A DNA stretch of 5,805 bases from an uncultured Bacteroidales bacterium. Lineage in GTDB: Bacteria; Bacteroidota; Bacteroidia; Bacteroidales; Bacteroidaceae. This document shows positions 1 through 4,654 of the stretch, in pieces. Made by a program: the position numbers and the translations under genes. The stretch lies in NCBI GenBank assembly GCA_945871755.1, contig CAMBWV010000077.1, forward strand, positions 1-5,805. The letters are read 5' to 3'. The notes under the pieces were generated by a model. It saw only the letters and a list, made by a program, of their open reading frames with translations, had not been told where the DNA came from and ran no database searches. Every line of letters starts with the position of its first letter. Position 1 is the stretch's first letter.

Positions 1-62
1 GCGGTACATTTCTTTCCAGCGCAATTTGCAATTATAAATCCACCTGAGTAGTTACCTTTCAT
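1..62 (-). CDS. Possible start of a small ORF running off the left edge (doubtful)
   Basis: On the minus strand an ATG at 62-60 opens a frame with no stop to the window edge, giving about 20 residues beginning MKGNYSGGFIIANCAGKK. I do not recognise it. No Bacteroidetes-type promoter is visible upstream; the sequence there is the hairpin-rich stretch 82-139. An open frame this short is expected by chance, and parts of it (GCGGTAC, TTGCAATT) recur at 102-117, which suggests repeat sequence rather than a gene. It is recorded only because the frame is open at the edge and nothing else covers these bases. Confidence 0.15.
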   Translation of the reverse strand, partial: MKGNYSGGFIIANCAGKKCT

Positions 63-81
63 GTTACTCCATTCCTCTGAG

Positions 82-113
82 CCACACGTTGCGAGCAACG
101 TGCGGTACGTTGC
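82..113. repeat. Overlapping inverted repeats built from ACGTTGC / GCAACGT
   Basis: The heptamer ACGTTGC at 86-92 is followed by its complement GCAACGT at 95-101 and by a second direct copy at 107-113. The central copy can therefore pair with either neighbour: left, 85-92 with 95-102 (plus CC/GG at 82-83 and 104-105 across one mismatch), or right, 95-101 with 107-113 around a GCGGT loop. The two hairpins exclude each other. GCGGTAC at 102-108 also occurs at 1-7, and TTGCAATT at 110-117 also occurs at 26-33. The function is unknown; a repeat-family remnant is the simplest reading. Confidence 0.6.
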
Positions 114-119
114 AATTCC

Positions 120-139
120 TTTGAGAACGAACTCTCAAA
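120..139. repeat. Short perfect inverted repeat TTTGAGA / TCTCAAA
   Basis: A 7-bp perfect inverted repeat (120-126 with 133-139) encloses the 6-base loop ACGAAC. It lies between the ACGTTGC cluster and the CTAG-rich hairpin row. No U-tract follows on the plus strand; on the minus strand AGGAATTGC follows, so it is not a convincing terminator. It is probably part of the same repeat-rich intergenic patch. Confidence 0.45.
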
Positions 140-163
140 TGCAAAGCCTAGACTATCTAGCTA

Positions 164-249
164 GCAGCCGCAGGCTGCGATGAAACTAGGAAGCCGCAGG
201 CTTCCGTTGAAACTTGAAACTAGGGAGCGAAGCTTCCGTTGAAACTAAA
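164..249. repeat. Row of GAAACTAG-flanked hairpins (REP-like)
   Basis: Three short hairpins occur in a row: GCAGCC-gca-GGCTGC (164-178), GGAAGCC-gca-GGCTTCC (189-205) and GGGAGC-gaa-GCTTCC (223-237, one G-T wobble). The linkers are variants of GTTGAAACTAG, and GAAACT occurs at 182, 209, 216 and 241. The stems differ in sequence but keep pairing (CA/TG against GAA/TTC), while the linkers are conserved. CTAG occurs six times between 148 and 259. The row ends against the terminator-like hairpin of the fucosyltransferase-like gene. This resembles dispersed bacterial palindromic repeats; I cannot tell from one window whether it is dispersed in the genome. No transposase is nearby. Confidence 0.7.
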
Positions 250-263
250 GGGCCTCTAGGCCC
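241..263 (-). terminator. Terminator-like hairpin containing the stop codon of the fucosyltransferase-like gene
   Basis: On the minus strand the 6-bp stem GGGCCT (263-258) pairs with AGGCCC (255-250), followed at once by TTTAGTTTC. This GC-rich stem plus T-rich tail is the form of an intrinsic terminator. The TAG stop (258-256) sits at the tip of the stem, so coding and termination signals overlap. The two-base loop is tight; in practice the top pair would open to give a four-base loop containing CTAG or its complement. Confidence 0.5.
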
Positions 264-1071
264 CCTTCACCACCTCCAGCGGAATCTGCCGCAGTTCCGC
301 CGCCATATCTGTGAAGGAACTCCAGTAGGAGCCCAGAATCTTTTGTGTATGGGCCAGACACCAGAGATCCACCACGGCATCCTCCATGCCCGCTAAGGTT
401 TTGCGGGTTACGGGAGAGGTTTGCGTGAGTATGCGCTCGCCATACCTTTCGCGAAATTCGGCTTTCACCGCAGCGTCGTCCGTACAGAGGAAGAAACGCA
501 CCTGTTCGTCGTGTGCGATTTCGTGCTGTACGGCGGCGTGGAAATCTTGGAGCTTGCTGCTCTGCTGGCTCACCACATTGTCCGTGCGGCGGATGTGGAT
601 GCCGATGGTGTGCGGGGCAAAGCGGCTCACTATCTCGTTGATGCGCGCCTGGAGGGTAGGGACGGGGCGCAGGTGGGCAATGCTGGCTGCGGAATAGTCG
701 CAGAGCGAAAATCCCGTGGCGATGTAGAGGCGGCGGTGGCGAGAGAGCATCTCTTGCAGGTCCGCCTCGTCCTTTGGAAGGTATTCCACGCGCTGGAAGG
801 TGTAGCCCATGGCGAGGCGCACGAGACCTGGCCACCAGCCGTTGCGGCGGCGGTGCAGGGCGGTCCACCAGCGCTGATGGTGGAAGGTGATGGCAGGCAG
901 ATTCAGCGGCTCAAATAGTTCCTCAAACCAAGCGTAGCACTCGGGGTGCTTGGACCAGTCTATCTCAAAGCGCAACGCGGGTTGTCGGTTGCTGATTTCC
1001 ACAACCGAGAGGAGGAGGCGCAGGCGATTGCACAGGCCGCCCATGGGGACGATGCAAATGTTGGGGGACAT
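256..1071 (-). CDS. Fucosyltransferase-like glycosyltransferase (NodZ/FUT8-type fold)
   Basis: A complete 271-residue protein. Near the N-terminus it has GGLCNRLR (residues 11-18), the glycine-rich loop with Asn-Arg seen in GDP-fucose-using transferases. Mid-protein, HIRRTDN (159-165) matches the HxRR(T/G)D motif shared by alpha-1,2-, alpha-1,6- (NodZ, FUT8) and O-fucosyltransferases, where the arginine contacts GDP. TDDAAVKAEF (197-206) and a C-terminal segment around DLWCLAHTQKILGSYWSSFT (235-254) fit the second half of this GT-B-like fold. From family knowledge it would transfer a sugar, most likely fucose, from GDP-fucose to a glycan. There is no signal peptide or membrane segment, so it is probably cytoplasmic, using surface-glycan precursors. 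The ATG at 1071 puts the nucleotide-binding motif at the expected distance from the N-terminus. No promoter is visible; ndk lies 192 bp upstream on the same strand. Donor and acceptor are not shown by the sequence. Confidence 0.75.
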   Translation of the reverse strand: MSPNICIVPMGGLCNRLRLLLSVVEISNRQPALRFEIDWSKHPECYAWFEELFEPLNLPAITFHHQRWWTALHRRRNGWWPGLVRLAMGYTFQRVEYLPKDEADLQEMLSRHRRLYIATGFSLCDYSAASIAHLRPVPTLQARINEIVSRFAPHTIGIHIRRTDNVVSQQSSKLQDFHAAVQHEIAHDEQVRFFLCTDDAAVKAEFRERYGERILTQTSPVTRKTLAGMEDAVVDLWCLAHTQKILGSYWSSFTDMAAELRQIPLEVVKGA

Positions 1072-1130
1072 AGGTGGAACGGAAAACTGGAGCGGTAAAT
1101 GGTTTGGGGAAAAGGACGCGCGGCAGGGGA

Positions 1131-1234
1131 ACAGAAGAAGTGGTTTCCACGTGGCGAGCAGGCAACGGGTAGGGCCGTCGCAGCGGACGGTGCCAAGCGT
1201 TGGCTGTCTGTCAGGCGGAAACCACTTCTGCTGT
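1131..1234. repeat. 104-bp imperfect palindrome between ndk and the fucosyltransferase-like gene
   Basis: The outer arms, 1131-1148 and 1217-1234, are complementary at 17 of 18 positions (core AGAAGTGGTTTCC). Two further complementary blocks share the same centre of symmetry (between 1182 and 1183): 1158-1167 with 1198-1207, and CCGTC 1175-1179 with GACGG 1186-1190. Counting the whole length by hand, about 36 of 52 opposed positions are Watson-Crick, with four more G-T. A transcript from either strand could form one long, bulged hairpin. No poly-T tract follows either end and no target-site duplication is evident. It may act as a weak terminator or processing structure downstream of ndk, or be a decayed mobile palindrome (MITE-like). 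Confidence 0.75.
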
Positions 1235-1239
1235 ATGCT

Positions 1240-1254
1240 ACCTATATAATAGGT
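1240..1254. repeat. Small inverted repeat ACCTAT / ATAGGT just after ndk
   Basis: A perfect 6-bp inverted repeat with a 3-base loop begins 9 bases past the ndk stop codon. Its stem is A/T-rich and no T-tract follows on the minus strand, so it is weak as a terminator alone. It stands immediately beside the 104-bp palindrome and could be part of the same 3' structure of the ndk transcript. Confidence 0.35.
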
Positions 1255-1263
1255 GTGTAGTTT

Positions 1264-1731
1264 TTAGAACTCGTCGTTGGCGTACAGCCAGGGGAAGGTC
1301 GTCTGCTTCCATTCGAAAATCTCTTCGGGGCGGAAGAAACGCTTCAGTTCGACCTCGGCTGTCTCAGGCGAATCGCTGGCGTGCACGATATTCTCCTGGA
1401 AACTCATGCAATAACTTCCGCGGATAGTGCCAGGGGCAGCGTTGCGTCCGTTGGTCGGGCCAGCCAGTGCACGAACGGCAGCGATGGCGTCAACACCCTC
1501 GAGGCAGAGCGCAATGACAGGAGCCGTCATCATGGCATCCTTGACGCGCTGGAAGAAAGGCTTTTCGCTCAGGTGGGCATAGTGCTCGCTGAGAATTTCG
1601 TCGGTGAGTTGCATCATCTTCATACCGCAAATGCGGAGGCCCTTGCGCTCGAAGATGTTGGTGATTTCTCCCACGAGGGCGCGCTGCAGGGTGCAGGGCT
1701 TCAGGAGAACTAGGGTTTTTTCTAGTGCCAT
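1264..1731 (-). CDS. ndk: Nucleoside diphosphate kinase
   Basis: A complete 155-residue cytosolic enzyme that moves the gamma-phosphate of ATP to (d)NDPs through a phosphohistidine, supplying NTPs and dNTPs. The active-site signature NIVHASDS is at residues 114-121, with His117 as the phosphorylated residue. Also visible are Lys11 in LLKPC, Tyr51 in HYAHLSEKPFF, the GPTNGRNAAPGTIRG stretch (91-105, Arg104) and Asn114. The common KPDGVxR motif reads KPCTLQR here, a variant I recall in Bacteroides and Prevotella. The protein is about 10-15 residues longer than the usual 140-residue bacterial form because of the C-terminal EWKQTTFPWLYANDEF. The ATG at 1731 directly gives the expected MALEKTLVLLKP start. 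The gene has its own promoter (1829-1859) and a leader of roughly 90 bases with direct repeats. The fucosyltransferase-like gene follows on the same strand. Confidence 0.98.
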   Translation of the reverse strand: MALEKTLVLLKPCTLQRALVGEITNIFERKGLRICGMKMMQLTDEILSEHYAHLSEKPFFQRVKDAMMTAPVIALCLEGVDAIAAVRALAGPTNGRNAAPGTIRGSYCMSFQENIVHASDSPETAEVELKRFFRPEEIFEWKQTTFPWLYANDEF

Positions 1732-1770
1732 AGTAAATATAGATTTGAAGGTTGATATTGTGTTTCGGGG

Positions 1771-1822
1771 AAGGTTTCCGTTATCTTATAATAAGGTTGC
1801 CGTTATCTTATTATAGGATAAC
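1771..1822. repeat. Two 19-bp direct repeats plus an inverted half-site in the ndk leader
   Basis: AAGGTT(T/G)CCGTTATCTTAT occurs at 1771-1789 and again at 1793-1811, differing at one position, with a 22-bp period (about two helical turns). A third, inverted copy of the core, GATAAC, lies at 1817-1822 and forms GTTATC-N9-GATAAC with the second copy. The block lies downstream of the predicted ndk transcription start, between promoter and start codon. It could be an operator bound side by side by a regulator or an RNA element in the leader; neither is demonstrated. Confidence 0.7.
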
Positions 1823-1828
1823 CGCTTG

Positions 1829-1859
1829 CAAATATAGCGAAAGAAATGGTAAGGGCAAA
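1829..1859 (-). promoter_or_regulatory. Predicted ndk promoter (Bacteroidetes type)
   Basis: Reading the minus strand, TTTG at 1859-1856 is followed after 19 bp by TATATTTG at 1836-1829, an exact match to the Bacteroidetes -33/-7 pattern TTTG-N19-TAnnTTTG. Transcription would start near 1822-1824, giving a leader of about 90 bases. The -33 box lies inside the stem of the GH20 terminator. A second TATATTTA at 1741-1734 is too close to the start codon to be a promoter for ndk. Confidence 0.75.
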
Positions 1860-1897
1860 ACCCACGGCAGGCGTTTTTCGGGTTTTGCCCTTACCAT
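1846..1897 (-). terminator. Intrinsic terminator of the GH20 gene
   Basis: A perfect 18-bp inverted repeat (1897-1880 with 1863-1846; arm ATGGTAAGGGCAAAACCC) encloses a 16-base loop and is followed on the minus strand by TTCTTTCG. It starts 14 bases past the GH20 stop codon. Stem length, perfection, position and the T-rich tail support a strong rho-independent terminator. On the plus strand no T-tract follows, so it appears to work in one direction. Confidence 0.8.
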
Positions 1898-1911
1898 GGT
1901 GTGGTTGGGGA

Positions 1912-4248
1912 TTATTCCACCATGATTTCATCCACAAAGAGGAAACCCTCTTTGCCCTTTGCGCCGTGCCAGTCGGGCAGGGAGTGCTCGCTGAGTGCTT
2001 TCAACTTGACGTAGCGGGCGCGCGTGGTTGGGAAGGAATATTGACAGGTATATACCTTGTCGGGGTCGGCCTCTTGCATGGCGGGTTTGGCCTCCTGATA
2101 GACTGTCTGGTAGTTCACGCCGTCGCAGGACAGGCTGATTTCTACGCCGCGGTCGAGCATGATCCAGTAACTCTTGAGCACGTGTGCATTGTAGCCCACG
2201 CGGCTTACCTCCATCTCCTCACCGAGGTCAACAACCGCTTCGAGGTCTGTGCCGCTGAAGGCAATCCATCGGCCCGAGTTGAAGGGGCTGCTCTCTCCCC
2301 ACATGCCGTCCGTCAGCATCCGCGGGCCGTCGTAGATATATTGGTTGTGGGGGTTCTGAAGGAGGGTGACGGCGCAGCCCGTGGCCTTGCTGAAGTGGAA
2401 GTTCTCTTGCAAGAGGCGCGAGGCATTCGCGTTGGGGCGGAAGGCGCGGGCCTGGAGTTTGGCGGTGCGGGTGATGTCGAGCGGCCCTTTGTAGCGCGGG
2501 CTCTGCTGGGTCTGTGCGCTGCCGTCGAGGGTATAGCGGATTTCCGCATTGTCAATCGTGGCGAGGTCGGCCACAATGGCGTGGCGTGCAGGAGCCAGGC
2601 TGTATTTTGCCTCCACATCAAAGACGTGCTTTGCATAGTTGTAGCCCTGCTGGTCGTACACCTGAATGAAGCGCGGCAGACGCTGGCGGAAATCTCCGTA
2701 GTTGCGCTGCGCCTGCTCCGTCCATTGGATTTCGCTCAGGGCAGCCATGCGCGGGAGTTCCATATATTCCACTTGCCGATAGTTCGGTATGTACTCCGTC
2801 CACAGGTTGGCTTGTACGCCGATGATATGCCGTGCCTGTTCGGGCGTCAGTGATTTGGGCAGCGGGTCGTAGGAATACACCAGGGCCAGTGGCAGGCAAC
2901 CACCGATGGCCTCGGGCTCCTCGGCTGTATTGGCCGTTTGGTAATAGTCGAAGTAGAGGTACGTGTTGGGCGTCATCACCACATCGTGTCCTAGACGTGC
3001 GGCTTCCACACCGCCCGCTTCGCCGCGCCACGACATCACCGTGGCGCCGGGTGCCAGTCCGCCTTCCAACGTCTCGTCCCAACCGATCATCTTGCGACCG
3101 AGGCTGGCCAGATGTTGGGCCGCATGGCGAATCACGTAACTTTGCAGTCGCTCCTCCGCCGTATGCTTGCCGTCGGCTTGCAGGCCTTCGCGCTGGATGC
3201 GGGCCTGACATTTCGCGCAACTCTTCCAACGCGTCTTCGGGCATTCGTCGCCACCCACGTGGATATACTCCGAGGGGAAGAGGCTGGCCACCTCCGTGAG
3301 CACATCGTCGATGAAGTGGAGCACGGTGTCGTTGCCCGCGCAGAGCACATCGTCCGAAACGCCCCAGATCTTCCACACCTCGTAAGGGCCGCCCGTACAG
3401 CCAAGGTGCGGATAGGCCGCCAGGGCTGCCTGCATGTGACCGGGCAGGTCGATTTCGGGGATGATGGTGATGTGGCGCTCACGGGCGTAGTTCACCACCT
3501 CGCGAATATCGCGCTGGGTGTAGAAGCCCTGGTGCGGGCGGCCATCGTATTTGCCCGAGTTGTGACCAATGACGGTTTCGGGGCGATAGCTGCCCACCTG
3601 CGTCAGAAGTGGGTATTTCTTGATTTCGATGCGCCACCCCTGGTCGTCGGTGATGTGCCAGTGCATGCGGTTGATATTGTGGAGGGCAAGCATGTCGATG
3701 AATCGTAGCACACTATCCTTCGTCACGAAATGGCGCGACACGTCCAGGTGGGCGCCGCGGTAACTAAAGCGCGGGCAGTCCGCAATCTCCACGGCAGGCA
3801 CGCTGATGCGCGCAGCCTTGCCTGCGGGCGCCACGGCCTTACGCAGTGTCTGGATGCCGTAGAATGCACCCGCGGCACTGGCTCCTTGGATGCGGATGCC
3901 GTCAGCCGTGACGCTGAGGCGGTAAGCCTCGGGATTTTCGTGCTGGAGGCCTGTGGAGAGAACGATAGCGGGCGCACCAGCCTTCGCCTTGGTGGCTTGT
4001 TTAAGCTGGAGGCCCGTGGCCTGAGCCAGATAGTCGGCCAGGAAACGCGCGTTGCGCTTCATTTCGGCATTCCCTTTGGGGTAAACAATCACGGTCTGAG
4101 TTGTCAGACTAAAGGCCGCCTGCTTCGTTGTCTGCATCTGGTTGGGCAGGGGCACAATGCGGAAGTCCGCCGTTTGGGCGGCAGCATTCCACGAAGCAGA
4201 GGCAAGGAGAAGGGCCGCAAGAGCGGCGCGGAAAGAGGGGAGCTTCAT
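1912..4248 (-). CDS. Secreted GH20 beta-N-acetylhexosaminidase
   Basis: A complete 778-residue exo-glycosidase that removes terminal beta-linked GlcNAc or GalNAc from glycans. Residues 1-24 form a signal peptide (hydrophobic AALAALLLASA, cleavage near AAA-Q) with no lipobox cysteine, so it is probably periplasmic or exported. About 27-158 is the GH20 N-terminal alpha/beta domain (IVPLPNQ start). About 160-515 is the catalytic barrel: YRGAHLDVSRH (Arg164, sugar binding), HWHITDDQGW (196-205), IIPEIDLPGH (262-271), and HVGGDEC (330-336) with Asp334-Glu335 as the catalytic pair (Glu acid/base; Asp orienting the substrate acetamido group). Further pocket residues are WDE (390-392), MSW (405-407) and NLWTE (481-485). 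About 545-615 is a chitobiase-type C-terminal beta domain (RYTLDGS), and about 625-778 is a discoidin/F5/8C-like carbohydrate-binding domain. Length and order are usual for Bacteroides-type enzymes. It has its own promoter and terminator; the real substrate is not determined. Confidence 0.96.
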   Translation of the reverse strand: MKLPSFRAALAALLLASASWNAAAQTADFRIVPLPNQMQTTKQAAFSLTTQTVIVYPKGNAEMKRNARFLADYLAQATGLQLKQATKAKAGAPAIVLSTGLQHENPEAYRLSVTADGIRIQGASAAGAFYGIQTLRKAVAPAGKAARISVPAVEIADCPRFSYRGAHLDVSRHFVTKDSVLRFIDMLALHNINRMHWHITDDQGWRIEIKKYPLLTQVGSYRPETVIGHNSGKYDGRPHQGFYTQRDIREVVNYARERHITIIPEIDLPGHMQAALAAYPHLGCTGGPYEVWKIWGVSDDVLCAGNDTVLHFIDDVLTEVASLFPSEYIHVGGDECPKTRWKSCAKCQARIQREGLQADGKHTAEERLQSYVIRHAAQHLASLGRKMIGWDETLEGGLAPGATVMSWRGEAGGVEAARLGHDVVMTPNTYLYFDYYQTANTAEEPEAIGGCLPLALVYSYDPLPKSLTPEQARHIIGVQANLWTEYIPNYRQVEYMELPRMAALSEIQWTEQAQRNYGDFRQRLPRFIQVYDQQGYNYAKHVFDVEAKYSLAPARHAIVADLATIDNAEIRYTLDGSAQTQQSPRYKGPLDITRTAKLQARAFRPNANASRLLQENFHFSKATGCAVTLLQNPHNQYIYDGPRMLTDGMWGESSPFNSGRWIAFSGTDLEAVVDLGEEMEVSRVGYNAHVLKSYWIMLDRGVEISLSCDGVNYQTVYQEAKPAMQEADPDKVYTCQYSFPTTRARYVKLKALSEHSLPDWHGAKGKEGFLFVDEIMVE

Positions 4249-4291
4249 AGTATTTTGAGGTTATGAATGTATGGGTTTCTTGGTTCAAGGA

Positions 4292-4322
4292 CAAAGGTAG
4301 TGAAAGGCGAGAGAAGAGCAAA
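4292..4322 (-). promoter_or_regulatory. Predicted promoter of the GH20 gene
   Basis: On the minus strand, TTTG at 4322-4319 and TACCTTTG at 4299-4292 are separated by 19 bp, an exact match to the Bacteroidetes consensus TTTG-N19-TAnnTTTG and the same spacing as the ndk promoter. The start would be near 4285, leaving a short leader of about 37 bases. The bases before the ATG (CCTCAAAATACT) are A/T-rich with no Shine-Dalgarno, normal for this phylum. Confidence 0.78.
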
Positions 4323-4552
4323 ATGAAAGACGAAGTTTTTCGTTTTTCGCTTGGCTGCACGGCAGAGCAGGGCGGAACGGGAGGGCGGCCGCGTTGGCAA
4401 AGGCAAGGCAGACGGCCCGCGCACAGCCCAGCGCGCCTCAGGCGCGCTGCTCTCCTCTTCCTCCGTCCTTTCTCCCCGCCTTCGCGCGCCCCGCTCTCCA
4501 CCCCGCCTCTCTTCGCCTTCATTGAATAATCCTAACATTTTTTACAAAATCC
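4323..4552. other. GC-rich, strand-asymmetric divergent intergenic block with no gene
   Basis: No convincing gene lies here; the open frames crossing it are low-complexity Arg/Glu/Pro/Ser translations. The part from about 4369 to 4520 is GC-rich, unusual between promoters in this phylum. It contains a NotI-type palindrome GCGGCCGC (4387-4394), a perfect 9-bp hairpin (4429-4449), and a pyrimidine tract at 4450-4520 with 62 pyrimidines among 71 bases by hand count. The opposite flank (about 4295-4336) is purine-rich. It could hold regulator sites or a small RNA; nothing specific is recognised. Confidence 0.5.
4429..4449. repeat. Perfect GC-rich hairpin CAGCGCGCC / GGCGCGCTG
   Basis: Nine-base arms at 4429-4437 and 4441-4449 with a TCA loop give a very stable hairpin. 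On the plus strand it is followed by a C/T-rich run rather than a pure T-tract. No gene ends upstream on either strand at a suitable distance, so it has no obvious transcript to terminate. It stands about 100 bp upstream of the plus-strand promoter. Confidence 0.6.
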
Positions 4553-4584
4553 TTTGGCTGCGTGATTATTTTGTACTATTTTAG
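4553..4584 (+). promoter_or_regulatory. Predicted promoter of the secreted unknown protein
   Basis: TTTG at 4553-4556 and TATTTTAG at 4577-4584 are 20 bp apart. The -7 box differs from TAnnTTTG at one position. The start would be near 4591, giving a leader of about 60 bases that ends in the A-rich run before the ATG. An overlapping alternative -7 box, TTATTTTG at 4566-4573, has a poorer -33 partner. Confidence 0.5.
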
Positions 4585-4654
4585 CGGCCGAAATAAGCGG
4601 GCTGTGCCCCTACAACACTAACTAAACTCTAAAAAATCCCCTTACAAAACAACC

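Noticed and set aside
164..249. CRISPR-like array
   Set aside because: Repeats are only about 10-12 bp of linker with short palindromic stems and irregular spacing; there are no unique spacers of constant length and no cas genes.
421..918. Plus-strand open frame (165 codons) opposite the fucosyltransferase-like gene
   Set aside because: It lies wholly within the antisense of a gene carrying HIRRTDN and GGLCNRLR motifs; no promoter or family resemblance.
1131..1234. Insertion sequence or complete MITE
   Set aside because: No transposase, no flanking direct duplication and no known terminal motif were seen, so it is reported only as a palindrome.
1734..1741. TATATTTA as an ndk promoter -7 box
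   Set aside because: It ends 2 bases before the start codon, so the transcript would begin inside the gene. The exact-match promoter at 1829-1859 is much better placed.
1846..2853. Long plus-strand open frame (335 codons) opposite the GH20 gene
   Set aside because: It is antisense to a gene with complete GH20 catalytic motifs, starts inside the terminator stem, and its translation has no recognisable motif. Long antisense frames are common opposite GC-rich coding sequence.
4109..4538. Minus-strand frames of 97 and 137 codons across the divergent intergenic region
   Set aside because: Low-complexity Arg/Glu/Gly/Pro translations produced by the purine/pyrimidine bias; they overlap the GH20 promoter and start codon and resemble no protein family.
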